From NCBI GenBank assembly GCA_036362985.1, contig JAYGXS010000009.1, positions 11,116,431-11,180,430 of the forward strand: 64,000 nucleotides of DNA. The letters are read 5' to 3'. The translations under genes and the position numbers were made by a program. This document shows positions 10,176 to 19,994 of this stretch, piece by piece. Position 1 is the stretch's first letter. Each line of letters begins with the position of its first letter. Under the pieces are notes generated by a model, which had not been told where the DNA came from, did not search any database, and worked only from the letters and a program-made list of their open reading frames with translations. This DNA comes from Ligula intestinalis. Its lineage: Eukaryota > Platyhelminthes > Cestoda > Diphyllobothriidea > Diphyllobothriidae.

Positions 10176-12130
10176 CTAACGAGGGCCAGGAATGGAGGTT
10201 GTTACCCTGTGCAAGGCCTCCATTGTTTCGCTCACCACGCGGTCATTTCCTCGACCCAGAATTTTGGCATTCTGGAAGGAGAATGTGTGTCCGACATTTT
10301 CGCAATGTTCCGCCACCAACGAAAGTCGCCGCATCGTATCTACAGCCCTGCTGTGTTCTGCCATCCGGGTCTGCAACCGCTTCCCAGTCTCTCCGACATA
10401 GTCGACCGCGCAGGAATCACATTTTATTCGGTAAACGACGTTTGTGGTTTCACCTCGGGGCAGGGGTTTCTTCGGCCGCATGACGAGATGTCGCATTGTT
10501 GCCTCTGGTCAGTGGGCAATGCCGACCCCCAGGGGTTTTAATAGACGGGAAACTGCCTCAATGTATGGTAGCGCATGCCATAATTTCGGTTGCTCGGCTG
10601 CCGCCTCTCCATTCGATCAGACCTGTCTGACGCGTTCGATGAAATTTCGAGGATATCCGTTGGCCACGAAGAGACGCTGGAGGTATCGTACTCAAACCTC
10701 CAGTCCTGCGGCTCGCTGCAGTATGTTTTTGCCCGTTTGTACAGCGTTCGCACACGACTGCGTTTGTGGCATGCCGGGTGTTTGCTATGGTAGTTTATAA
10801 TTTGGCGCGTATTGGTGGCCTTCCTATACACCGTCGTTTTGAAGCTTCCATTGGCTTTTCGATGGACCAGGACGGCTAGGCACGGCAGTTGGTCGTTGTT
10901 TTCAGCTTCCATCGTAAACTGGATATCAAGAAGACAGAATTCAGGAGATCATGAAATTCCTGGACCATTTCTCGCTCAATGATGATATAGGTATCGTCAA
11001 CATATCGACTCCAGAACTTGGGCTGATAGTTTGCGAACACGATCGCCTCTAGTTTTTGGAGAACTGCTTCTGCGATGAAACCCGACAGTGGCGACCCCAT
11101 CGGCGTCCCCTTGATCTGTTCGTACGTTGTCCCCTCGAAGGTGAAGTACGTCTTCAAGCAAAATGTTAAGAGTTGGACAAGATGTCTTCGTTTCACCGTG
11201 TCGCCCGTTTCATCGTACTGGCTCTCCAGTAGCTCGCTGATCGTGCCGACGGCCAGGTCTTGCGGGATCGAGGTAAAGAGAGAGAGGTGACATTGAATGA
11301 CACCATGAGCTCGTCTTCGGTGGGTTGCACTCTCTTAAGACGTTCCAGAAATTGAGGGGCTAAGCAGAAGGTCGTGACTGCGTTCGAAGTCAGTGGCTTC
11401 AGATGTCGAGATAACCATTAAGCCAGATTGAATGGTGGTGCTTCACGCAATGACACGATCGGCGGTAGGCATTTTGGTCATCGAGTAGAACGTTGGTCTT
11501 TTGGAGGTATTCAGACTTATCAAGTACCACTCTGGAGCGCTCCTTGTCCGCTGCAACTACTACGATGCTCCTGTCAGCATTCAGTGCCTTGATGGCGTCC
11601 TGCTCCACCCTCGGGATTGACGCCTGTGATTTATGTGTCAATAGTAAGGACGTAACCTGTTGTCGGATGAGGTGTTTCGTATCGTCCGGCTCCTGGGAGG
11701 TTTTGAGGACTGACTCAACGGTAGCCAAAAGATCAACCGGATCCGCATCCGCGGTGTTGACGCATGCTGTGCGCTTGAGCACTTGTAACTGCACGGGTGT
11801 TAGTTCTTTGGAGGATAAATTGTGGACTAATGTCTCCTCGCGATCCTGCACAATGGGCAATAGTTTTTGGAATTTAACTGCCAACTCCTTGTCTCGTCTG
11901 GAGCGTAGTTCTCCGGCTCTATTGACGATCACTCGCTCCAGTAGTAAAACAGTTATTCTCTCCTAACATCTCTTAGCACTTCGGAATAATGTTGTTCAAG
12001 ACGGCATGATATTTCTGCAGCCGCAAATGACAATCCTGAATAAGTGCCCGGGTCATTCTCCTGCCATATTGTAACACCCATTGCCTCGCTGACCCTGTGT
12101 TCAGTGGCGGTTTGTAGGAAAAAGTCTTCC
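10176..12130 (-). pseudogene. PLE element 1 polyprotein remnant (RT + GIY-YIG)
   Basis: Reading along the minus strand, the start (about 12130-11970) gives RMTRALIQDCHLRLQKYH, matching the helical N-terminus of element 2. The frame at 11932-11399 continues with LSSKELTPVQLQVLKR and IVVVAADKERSRVVLDKSEY, the PLE N-terminal region. It then jumps directly to a late-RT segment: the fingers and early palm, including the part that reads FYGLPKIHKP in element 2, are missing, so there is an internal deletion near 11400. After FNVTSL a CT-repeat frameshift (about 11287) is followed by FTSIPQDLA, then PMGSPLSGFIAEAVLQKLE and FWSRYVDDTYIII (catalytic YVDD intact, about 11010-10975), then a basic linker, then the GIY-YIG domain (10440-10180): VVYRIKC, DYVGETGKRLQTRMAEH, LVAEHCENVGHTF. 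At least three frame breaks are present. The family call is secure; the protein is not functional. Confidence 0.85.
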
Positions 12131-12249
12131 GTAGCACATGATTTTCGAGACATCTGTGGAGAAATTCGATTTGCGCATGCGTTGATGACACGCGAAGGGC
12201 AAAGATTTCCCATTGTCGTGCTGACTCTTGCGCTTCGCGCCCAAAAATA

Positions 12250-12388
12250 TTGCTGATTAAAGCGAAACTGCGTGTCCCCGGACATAAATGAGAAGAAGTG
12301 GCGATCTCGGGAAAAATGGGTATAATATACTGACGTTTCGAAAGCGTACAGGCTTGCATCGTCGGAGGTTGGTGTTTGTACACGCCTC
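12250..12388 (-). repeat. 5' pLTR of PLE element 1
   Basis: Same-orientation copy of the 9522-9672 repeat. The hammerhead-like block (12367 to 12332) has CCGACGA in place of CTGATGA, so the core is damaged, but CGAAACGTC is kept. Its outer edge is joined directly to a truncated PLE tail on the other strand at about 12388. Confidence 0.7.
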
Positions 12389-12983
12389 GTTGGTGGCGGA
12401 ACATTGTTCGGCTCCTGGACACACCTTCGCTTTTGATGACGCTGAAATCCTAGCACGAGGTAGTGACCGGACAACCAAAGAAACACTTGAAGCATGGCAT
12501 ACTGCACCAAATTCAATCAACCGCTGTACGATTCTCCCGGCGTCTTACCAGGCGTTAAGCGTGCGGCTCAATCGACGAAATCGCCGGCAGGAAGTCAGAC
12601 GGGTTGCAACGACTAGTAACCCCACACCGGGCCAGAATACAGGCGTCCGAGAACCTACCCCAGACACTAATGCAGCCGTCAGCGACGCCGCAGGCAACGT
12701 GAAACAACAAGACCTCCTGCCGGGCTTGAACGCAGTTGCACATGACAACGGTCTCTGCATAAACACTGATGGCGGGGTTCGATATTCCGCCGGCGGGACG
12801 AACACGGAAAAGTGCCAACGGGGGAAGCCAGCAGGACATGCGGCACCGACGCGATCGATGCAGACGCGAGCAATGACCGCTGGCAGGCGAACCCTGCCCT
12901 CTCCCTCGGACGAGGTGACGGCGAGAAACCCTGGTCAGCAGGTCGACGACGGAGCTCCAGCCCCACCCCCGCAGAGTATCTAG
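12385..12983 (+). pseudogene. Inverted 5'-truncated PLE copy: GIY-YIG tail
   Basis: On the plus strand the PLE protein enters in mid-domain with LVAEHCSAPGHTFAFDDAE (about 12387), followed by LARGSDRTTKETLEAWHT and NSINRC.LPASYQALSVRL, then a roughly 130-residue low-complexity, polar C-terminal tail ending PAPPPQSI and a stop at 12981. It has about 200 codons without a stop, the longest clean PLE frame on the plus strand. It lacks the reverse transcriptase and the catalytic start of the GIY-YIG domain. The upstream part of this open frame (12288-12385) is just the pLTR of element 1 read through, not protein. A 3' repeat follows at 13024. Head-to-head joining of a truncated inverted copy to a pLTR is a known PLE layout. 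Confidence 0.75.
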
Positions 12984-13023
12984 CGCCAATAGACGGAGAG
13001 CGAACGAGAAGTCAGTGGTAACA

Positions 13024-13185
13024 CCTATAAAAGACTGTGAGGCGTGTACAAACACCAACCTCCGACGATGCAAGCATATACGATTTCTAAACGTCAGGAT
13101 ATTATACCCATTATTCCCGAGATCGCCTCTTCTTCTCATTCATGTCCGGGGACACGCAATTTTGCTTCAATTAGCAATATATATA
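13024..13185 (+). repeat. 3' pLTR of the inverted PLE copy
   Basis: Inverted relative to the repeats at 9522-9672 and 12250-12388. It begins with TATAAAAG (13027-13034), a better TATA box than in the minus-strand copies, then GAGGCG and the hammerhead-like block (CCGACGATG ... CTAAACGTCAGG, 13062-13098), in which GAAA has become TAAA. It ends at a short TA run where element 2 begins. Confidence 0.7.
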
Positions 13186-13330
13186 TGGATATAAGCGAAG
13201 ATGCTGACCCAAGAAATTGGAATGGAAGGATAAGGGAAGGCGATCTCTGGGGGAGAATGTTTATTCGTCTGAGCTTTCGCGCGCAAGCTCGAGCACATCA
13301 TCGGAGATTAACTCATGTTCTTGACCCAAA
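13185..13330 (-). repeat. 3' pLTR of PLE element 2 with hammerhead-like block
   Basis: Direct repeat of 15595-15690 over the first ~97 bases. On the minus strand 13306-13266 reads TCTCCGATGATGTGC...GCGCGCGAAAGCTCAGA: CCGATGA (one base off the CUGAUGA core), a GTGC/GCGC stem II, GAAA, a G-C stem III ending CTC, and a TCT/AGA stem I. It is a distinct hammerhead variant from that in element 1. The upstream copy is cut off before the ribozyme part. Confidence 0.55.
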
Positions 13331-13351
13331 TCTTTAAGTAGGGGCCTACTG

Positions 13352-15498
13352 CTAGCTGCTGGTTGGTCCACCGTCCCCTCGTCCTATTGGACCTCGTCTC
13401 GTGCGCATGTGCAACCGTGCGGCATCATATGGCTTGGGGAGGTCTATGCTTCTGTTGATTGAGTTGCTGTTTGTTTTCCAGGCCTCAATAGCTTCCCTCG
13501 CCAGTTCGCTGTCAGCTCGGCCTATGACCTGGGCACCATCAAAGTCGAACCGATGCTCGTTTTCTAGACAGTGCATGGCGATGTGCGAGCGTTTCTCCGT
13601 TCTGCCTACGGCTAAAGAATGCTCGTGCATGCGGGTTCTCAGTTGTTGCCGCAGTAGTTGGCCCGACAGTCTAGACAGTTGACGCGGTAAACAATACCCG
13701 ACGTATCTGCCCGTGCTAATCGGCCTTTGGGTTGCATTACTAAGCGACGGATAGTAGCTTCTGGCCGGTGTCCCACGCCCACGTTAAGCGGTCTGAGCAT
13801 GCGCTCAATGGCCTTCGAGACGTTCTTCACGTAGGGTAGGCTACAAAAGGTTGCCGGCCTTTTTTTTTGCTCCTCCTCGTTCTTCGTGTGTCTTCGGTAC
13901 AGGCATTTGTTTACGAAGCTACGCGAATATCCATTAGTGCGAAACAGCTGCCAAAGGGTTTCCCGCTCTTCTAGCTTCTTGCTCTCCGTGCTGCAGTTTT
14001 TTTGGATACGGCGAAAGAGCGTCCGGACGCAATTGCGTTTATGCGAGCTGGGATGATTGCTGTTTTAGTGCATAATCTTTGCCATGTTTGTCGCTTTACG
14101 AAAGACGCCAGTCTGGAACGTACCGTCTGCCTGTCTTGATATCTGGACATCAACAAATGGGAGCTTTGCGTCCTCTTCTTCTTTTCAATCGTGAACTGAA
14201 TCTGTGGAAAGATCGAGTTCAGTTCTCTTTTAAAGTTATCTTTGGCGTCTCGGTGTAGGATGACAAAGGTGTCGTCTACGTAGCGCATCCAGAATTTTGG
14301 CTTGTAGGACTGAAATACCCGAGTTTCCAGTTCTTGCAAGACCGCCTCCGCTAGGTGGCCGGAGATGGGTGATCCCATCGGTGCTCCCTGGATTTTCTCA
14401 TAAACACAGTCGTTGAAAGTGACGTATGTGCTTAGGCAGTACCCCAGTAGTTCCATGACGTGTTTCTTTTTGAAGGGCGTTTCCTCTTCGTCGTACCTTC
14501 TATCCAGTAGCTCGCTGACTACTCTCATCACCAGTTCTTTAGGAATGGATGTGAATAGTGAGACAACGTCAAAGGACACCAGTATCTCGTCGGGAGCTAT
14601 TGTGACGCCTTGGAGGTTTTCCAGGAAATGTGTTGACGAAACGGCTGTGTACTGGGAGCCTGCTGTCAGTTTCTTCAAATGTTTGGCAAGCCATTTTGCC
14701 AGTCCATAGGTAGGCGTGCCTTTCAGTGCTACAATAGGTCGTAGAGGAACATTGGGCTTATGGATTTTGGGTAACCCATAGAACCGCGCTAAGGCTGCAT
14801 CCTGTGGTTTGATTAGTCTCCAATACTTTTCCGATATTGCCTTTTGCTTCAAGCTTTTGTTGATTTTGCCAACCAGCGTTTTCATTGGGTCAGATACAAT
14901 CACCCTTTATGACTGGCTGTCGTTTAGTTGCTCATGGGCTTTTGCCACGTACGCCGATTTGTTCAAAACGACAGTGGCTCATCCTTTGTCGGCTGGGACA
15001 ATTACAATTTCTTCATCCATTTTTAGTTCTTTGATGGCCTTTGCCTCGTCTGAAAGGATCGTTCGGCGGGGCTTGTGGGCTATGATGAGGGATGTGGCTT
15101 GCTGCCGGATGGAGTTCTTTGTTTCTTCTGTGGTTTGTGTCGTTGCGAGAGTCGCTTCTAATGTGGCAATGAAGTCCAATGGATGCGCATCTCCAGTTTT
15201 ATAGCCGGACTCGTGCTGAAGCACTTGTATCTGGTTCTCTGTGAGTTGCTTGGAGGACAAATTGTGGACGGCTGATAGCTACGATGCATTTGTCTGTGTT
15301 TGTTTTATGACCTCACATTTTGCTCAGGAGTTGGGACTTCTTCATGTCTCGAGCCTCATTCACCTTGGTCGAGATCAAACGCCTTAGGTTATGCAGTGTT
15401 TCCATCTCTAGCTGTGGCGTACATGCCGCTTTCTCCCGTTCAATCTCAGCGTCGTAATTTCGCAGACGAATGTGGCATTCGTTTATGAGGGTCCTCAA
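13352..15498 (-). pseudogene. PLE element 2 polyprotein (RT + GIY-YIG), frameshifted
   Basis: The best preserved coding body in the window. Minus-strand order: a charged helical N-terminus (15498-15313, MRTLINECHIRLRNYDAEIE); LSSKQLTENQIQVLQHES-type segment (15260-14979) ending PADKG then a TGA; then after another stop a 310-codon frame (14903-13971) with FYGLPKIHKPNVPLRPIV, SFDVVSLFTSIPKELV, PMGSPISGHLAEAVLQELE and FWMRYVDDTFVIL, i.e. all catalytic RT blocks with an intact YVDD. A frameshift near 14185 moves into another frame (LPFVDVQISRQADGTFQTG), which carries one TAA and runs to the GIY-YIG domain: GIVYRVNCLDC (about 13695), NYCG in place of the usual YIG/YVG, a further frameshift, then MHEHSLAVGRTEKRSHIAMH and AIEAWKTNSNSINRSIDLP. 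Two or more stops and two frameshifts inactivate it. It would be a useful reference for aligning the other PLE fragments here. Confidence 0.88.
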
Positions 15499-15594
15499 TA
15501 GGCTTCGGCTGCAGCTTCTTGCGCCTTCGCGGCCGAACTAGGCAAAGGTTTCCCAGCGCCGTGAATGGTGAATCGCTTCGCGCTTAAATTTATC

Positions 15595-15690
15595 ATGGAT
15601 ATAAGCTAAGATGCTGACCTCAGGTACTGGAATGGAAGGATAATGTAAGGCGATCTTTCGGGGAGAGTGTTTATTCGTCTGAGCTTTCGC
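15595..15690 (-). repeat. 5' pLTR of PLE element 2 (truncated)
   Basis: Matches 13185-13281 almost base for base by eye, then diverges after CTGAGCTTTCGC. The copy stops before the hammerhead-like block, so the 5' end of the element is truncated. Confidence 0.7.
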
Positions 15691-15984
15691 CGTCTGATAT
15701 TTATTATCGGCACAAAGTTAGAAATCGTTTCAAAACACGAATGCAATTTTGGCAAGTAATTGTTATTTTGTGGGAAAAAAATTGTGCACTTTCTACATGC
15801 AGCGGTACACGGCTCTTCAGTAAGTTTCAATGATTGTACCCGTAGCAAGTTAAAAAAAGCATTTACACATTTAAAAGTAGATTGCACGCAAAGCAGGTGC
15901 TCGTACTTACATTACTTGACTTCGCGGTTCAGCTGTAGGAGTGCGATCTCAAAAGCAGACGTTGGTAATTTGTAATTGAAGGAG

Positions 15985-16280
15985 GGATGCATAATTACCC
16001 CTTTCATCACAACGTTGTGGGCTGGACGCTGGCGCGGCTTTTATTTATGGTCTGCCACAACAACAGCCATATCATGCCCCATGACATTGCGATACGAGAA
16101 CAAAATGGCCAAATTGGACTTCTTTGCATAAAAGGGCATGCTATATGCAGTGCGCGGACGTCAAAACCCACCTCGATGCATTCAGAGTTCCCCCGCAATA
16201 GGGAACTGCGCCCAGAGCAGAAGTGTAGACTCCAACCAACGAAACATTTAAATAATATAGCAATGTCATGATGTACATTG
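15985..16280 (-). pseudogene. Trypsin-like (S1) 'His' exon remnant, copy A
   Basis: Read on the minus strand from about 16270: an uncharged lead, then GVYTSALGAV and PYCGGTLNASRWVLTSAHCI. This is the chymotrypsin-fold block around the catalytic histidine (CGG.L...WVLTAAHC). A TAG follows AHCI directly, and further stops follow (HALLCKEVQFGHFVLVSQCHGA*). In the better comparison with copy B the same frame would continue to a V.VADH...IIHP segment. The exon is therefore broken. Its upstream flank (16296-16680) is similar to 60124-60500 and, more weakly, 31840-32250, so a larger segment was duplicated. Whether it is an exon of a once multi-exon gene or a retrocopied piece cannot be decided from this window. 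Confidence 0.6.
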
Positions 16281-17445
16281 AAGTAGTTGTTAGCTTAGGC
16301 CACATTCGACCATAAATCGATGGCAAACAGGCAGGTTGGTATTAAATTCGTACTTTGGCAGGTAAGCGGGGAATATTCTCGGTTACATGTTATGATGAAA
16401 ATAAAATTTCCTGTTTGCCTTAGCTTGAAACGTGACTTATTTCTGAGCATAAGCACAGATGGCAAAATTAAATTTTTTTTTCCCACATTCCAAGTTCTAG
16501 ATTTAGAAATACGAAAAAACACAGTAACTTACATATATTTGTTAAATGAATACATGATTAAGGTCCTTTTAAAGGTGCTACGTATTATAGGATACAAGGT
16601 ATTCTTATTACTCGTCTTAATATCAAACACATTACTCATTAAAGTTGGGACGTAAATTAAAGTTGGCACATAAGCCTACATTTGAACTTTTTACTTTAAT
16701 TGATCGGTTGAATTTGAGACTCAGAACGCCTGCTTATCTATATTTTTGGCAAAAATATAGATAAACATGCCTATCAAGGAAACTGAAGCCACCCGAAAAT
16801 CCCAATTTCATTTTGAACGTGCCTGTATTGAAAGGAAGGTTACCCCTTCGGCAAAAATTGTGCTTGAGGGAACGGTGCCTCTTGTCGTCAGATGATAATC
16901 TTTACTAAGGGATACGCTTGAACCAACATTTTTTTGAAATTCCGTCCGAATGAAACCATGCATTTTTCTATTTTGTAATGTGGAAAACACATAGTTGCTG
17001 TAACACTTCGCAAAAAAATGCGAGTCCTGTGCTGTGTACTCTACATATTACACGGAATGAGGCATTCTGCATTCAGATTTCACGGCCTTTAAAAGGCATA
17101 ATGGGAAACGTGTTTGCTCGAAACGATTGTATTGCTTAAATTATTGTATTTTACAACCGCATATTTTGTTACGAAAAGGTAATGAAAAATAATGTGTTTG
17201 CACATGTGTTCATGCAACTTTTTGGAGATCGAACGATATTGCAATATGAGAATAAACGTGCATCACATTTCATTTGTCCTGCACTGTGGCCTACTGTTCT
17301 GAAGGTCAATGGGAGCAGGCTTCTCTAAATATTAGCCTTATTATATGATTCAACTACGTATTATTGCACAATTGTTATTACACAAATTCAGGGCTATTAT
17401 TATTTCGCTAAACGAATACGTACTTGAGAATATATAAAAAAATAA
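16281..17445. repeat. Duplicated flank of protease-like copy A
   Basis: No gene. 16296-16680 has clear blocks in common with 60124-60500: CCATAAATCGATGGCAAA versus CCATATATCGACGGCAAA, then CGTACTTTGGCAG, AGCTTGA..CGTGACTTA.TTCTGAGCAT, ATTCCAAGTTCTAGAT and GGTCCTTT..AAGGTG. Weaker matches occur at 31840-32200. The rest is AT-rich with nothing recognised. Confidence 0.5.
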
Positions 17446-17449
17446 ATTA

Positions 17450-17590
17450 GCATCTACCACTTCCGTCGACTTACATGCCAGGGCCAACTGTTTGGCAGGG
17501 CTTTCGTCTATTTGGTTTTGCAACTTTCCGTCGTTGTCTGGTATTTCAATCGTTCCCCAAATATTTCCGTTTGAATCCCCTCTTGAAGTG
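17450..17590 (-). pseudogene. Protease-associated repeated exon-like segment E, copy 1
   Basis: On the minus strand: GTIEIPDNDGKLQNQ...ESPAKQLALACKSTEVVDA. Similar text occurs on the plus strand at 22206-22375 (TVEIPETTWG...STASQLALACKSAELFDA) and, with stops, at about 34985-35130 and 57985-58115 on the minus strand. The shared reading frame across copies suggests an old coding exon. It could correspond to the middle of an S1 protease (a TWG block followed by a hydrophobic strand and a Cys), but that part is a guess. Confidence 0.4.
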
Positions 17591-18160
17591 TAAGAAAAAG
17601 GCTCCCAAATAAACCAGTGATCAAAGGCATATTATTTTTTTTCATAAAGAACTATAGCATTTTGGACTGATGTAGCAAAACAGTAGGTTATTGAGTATCT
17701 TAAATGTCTTTAAAGGCAGCAGGATGCCAAAAACCTATTAAAAATTAATCGTGTATATTTCAAAAGAAGTCAGCAATATATTTTACCCATTAAAAAAGTT
17801 AAAGTAAATGATACCCAGTATGGCGATCCAAACATAACATCCGCCAAGAAGGTAGATTGAGAACCACATTTTGAGTGAGAGAAATTGTTCCTATGCAAAA
17901 GTACATCTTGGTTATATTAATAATGGTTTAATTTGCTGGCATCACAATGAACCAATGAGAGCAATCAAAAATATAATATACGACGTGGAAGCCTCCCAAC
18001 TAGTTGTTTTGCCAAACGATGAACCTTATACGGGCTCATGTTCCGAGCAAGCAGAAATGTCGAAAATCGACCACGTGAAAAAAATTGTAGCTTGCCAAAA
18101 ACGTAGCATCATAGATTTTGCCAAGCCAAGTTAAAACTCACCTAAACGTGGCTTCAAAGG
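17591..18160. other. No recognised gene; one unassigned open frame
   Basis: An 87-codon plus-strand frame (17871-18134) has a normal-looking amino-acid mix but no motif I recognise and no counterpart in the other copies of this duplicated region, so I do not call it a gene. Confidence 0.35.
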
Positions 18161-18164
18161 CCTC

Positions 18165-18690
18165 TGTAGTAATGCATGATTACTGAATGCTGTCTGAAGA
18201 GAAAAATGGGTCAGCACAGGCCGCATAAGCCCCAGTAGGGAGCATTACGCAGGACACCTTTGTTACTATTTCAATATATGCATTGTAAACTTTAAAAATG
18301 CAGCAGAGACTGATTTTTTACACCGCATGCGTTCCTGCTGCACTATTGAAAAAAGGAATTTACAATTTCTTTCAATTACTGATTGAGAAAGAAGTATGCT
18401 ACGCGGCGGAGAAGTGCTCATAACAATGTTTACATTGCCAATATTGATGAATGTGAGATCTCCAGGAAGAAGCTCAAAAGAAAAGGAAACGATAAATGGA
18501 AGAAGAGTTTAAATTTCCTGACGTTTCGGATTCCGTCAGGAATCCTTACTTATACTTGATGGTAGCGTAGGCATAGAAATACGCAGATAAATTTGAAAAA
18601 TGCGCAGGTTTCACAGATTGCACGCAAATATCGAGTTGTCTATTCTAAGCTTATTTATGTCATGATAAAAGAGGCTTTTTTAATGACTTT
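18165..18690. repeat. Dispersed duplicated module M1 with hammerhead-like palindrome, copy 1
   Basis: The module starts CTGAAGAGAAA, includes AAAATGCAGCAGAGACTGATTT and a TTCCTGCTGC block, and ends in the TGACGTTTCGGATTCC block (18528-18552), which on the other strand reads CCTGACGGAATCCGAAACG. Similar copies lie at 36765-37000 (first part), 45500-45620 (last part), 62690-63130 (same orientation) and 59640-60023 (inverted). The GAAACGTCAGG end is the same as in the PLE hammerheads, but the 5' core here is altered. Confidence 0.55.
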
Positions 18691-18869
18691 CGTTCTGACC
18701 ACTGTTTAGAGTACTGTGAAATGTAAGTTGTAAAATTGTATGAGAATGTTTCATTTAATTGGACTGCCTTAATGATTAAAATTACATTCTATCGAAAACG
18801 TAGGTGAAATATATTCCTTTTACTCGTTTGGTAAAAAAAAGTCTATTTCGGTTTTAAAATATTTCTAAA

Positions 18870-19065
18870 TTGCCGAATACCTTAGACACCTAGAGACTGC
18901 TACACATATAGCCAAGAGGATGTTCAACAGTGTGTGGCTACGAAATTACTTTAAACATAACAAAGTGGTGAAGACGTGGCAGGTTCATTGGCGATTTCCA
19001 AGTGCCAGATGTGCAACAGGAATATAAAAAGTTGAAGAGAAATCACACAAGCATCGCCGAGCAAG
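18870..19065. repeat. Duplicated module M2, copy at 18.9 kb
   Basis: TTAGACACCTAGAGACTGCTACA...AAGTGGTGAAGACGTGGCAGG and AAGTGCCAGATGTGCAACA match, with divergence, the segment 63318-63455 and the inverted copy at 59300-59470. The better preserved copies contain an open frame discussed at 58773 and 63565. Confidence 0.45.
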
Positions 19066-19990
19066 AGCAGTACTGGGCGAAATAGAGAACTTGTTTCAAG
19101 TGAAAAAAAAACCTGACTCCAAAAATACAATACTTATGACAGGAATTTGCAGTTGTTGTTCGCTGTCGACAGAAGAATTAGCCGCAGATTCACCACTATT
19201 ATTTCACTATGAGGCCTGCTATAGTTCAAATTTCACGAACGCCAGAAGAAAGTACGGTTATGCGAGTACTGCCAGCAAGTTTCCTAAATTTGTAAATGCT
19301 TGCTTATTACTCCTATACTAGCGGCAACGCATTTATGAAAACTTATAAATAATAACGAGCAACATAAAGCATATTCAGTACTTAAAATAACGATAAGAAA
19401 CACTAAGTGTTTGTTAAGAAAAATAAAATTTTCTCGATAGTTCCCAGCTTGTGGAGACGTCAAAAATAGTTAAAAATTCAAACAATATATTTAAATAGTT
19501 TGTTAAGTATAAAACTATTTGTTACTGCATTTCTTTCAAAAAAACTTCACAGGATAGCTAAATATAATTTTTAAACTTCTATTGCGGCTTGTTTCTGAAA
19601 AAAAGCGATTACTTATACTTCGCTTTAGTTCCCTTAAATCAAATTCGCACAACACTTTCCTGTACTGGAAAGAATTATTATTCCATTTTTTATTACTAAT
19701 TATAAAATTACTCCACAAAACAATGTATATTAGAAAAAAGTTTCATCCTCTGTTTCCTTATAGCATACGGAAGTCCTTTTTATCTAAAAATACTCATGAT
19801 TTAGCAAATGCGAGAGCCTATTTCCCCCAATAACTTTAAACAAGAGGGCAGTTTTCCAAACCGAAGCCCTTCTTATTATGTAATCCACTCAATTGATCAA
19901 AATAACCTGTCCAAATATACGCCTAATTACCCGGTTAAATTTCGACCTGAAATTTGCTTGCAAGATTCGCAGAACTGAAGGTCTCCGACT
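19066..19990. other. AT-rich DNA; nothing recognised
   Basis: Short open frames on both strands with no family resemblance; base composition is strongly AT. Confidence 0.4.
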
Positions 19991-19994
19991 GGCA

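Larger units (their letters stand above)
9522..12390 (-). mobile_element. Penelope-like element 1, near full length, inactivated
   Basis: On the minus strand the element runs 5' repeat (12388 to 12250), coding body (about 12130 to 10176), then 3' repeat (about 9672 to 9522). The two terminal copies are direct repeats of each other, the pseudo-LTR arrangement known for PLEs. The coding body encodes a reverse transcriptase plus a GIY-YIG nuclease, the PLE hallmark pair. The element is GC-richer than its AT-rich surroundings. A (AT)n run lies at its 3' end. Internal deletion and frameshifts make it inactive. A third, inverted copy of the same repeat at 13024-13185 belongs to a neighbouring truncated copy. 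Confidence 0.8.
13185..15690 (-). mobile_element. Penelope-like element 2, near full length, inactivated
   Basis: A second minus-strand PLE, from a different subfamily: its terminal repeats (13185-13281 and 15595-15690) share GGATATAAGC, GAAGATGCTGACC and TTTATTCGTCTGAGCTTTCGC with each other but not with element 1. The coding body between them contains N-terminal helices, reverse transcriptase and GIY-YIG. It sits immediately after the TA run that ends the inverted copy of the element 1 family, so insertion next to or into an older PLE is likely. Confidence 0.8.

Noticed and set aside
11493..11966. A 157-codon plus-strand frame
   Set aside because: Antisense of PLE element 1 N-terminal coding; Ser/Thr/Cys-rich shadow.
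11953..12516. A 187-codon minus-strand frame near the PLE
   Set aside because: It runs through the 5' pLTR and the antisense of the truncated copy and shows PLE text in another frame; treated as a shadow.
12288..12983. A 231-codon plus-strand open frame that looks like one intact gene
   Set aside because: The first ~32 codons are pLTR sequence of element 1 read in the sense-less direction; only the part from about 12387 is PLE protein, and it starts in mid-domain.
12555..13139. A 194-codon minus-strand frame
   Set aside because: It is antisense to the PLE tail at 12385-12983; arginine/serine-rich text is typical of antisense reading of a GC-rich gene.
17871..18134. Possible 87-residue protein
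   Set aside because: No motif and no counterpart in the duplicated segments; kept only as a remark in the interval entry.
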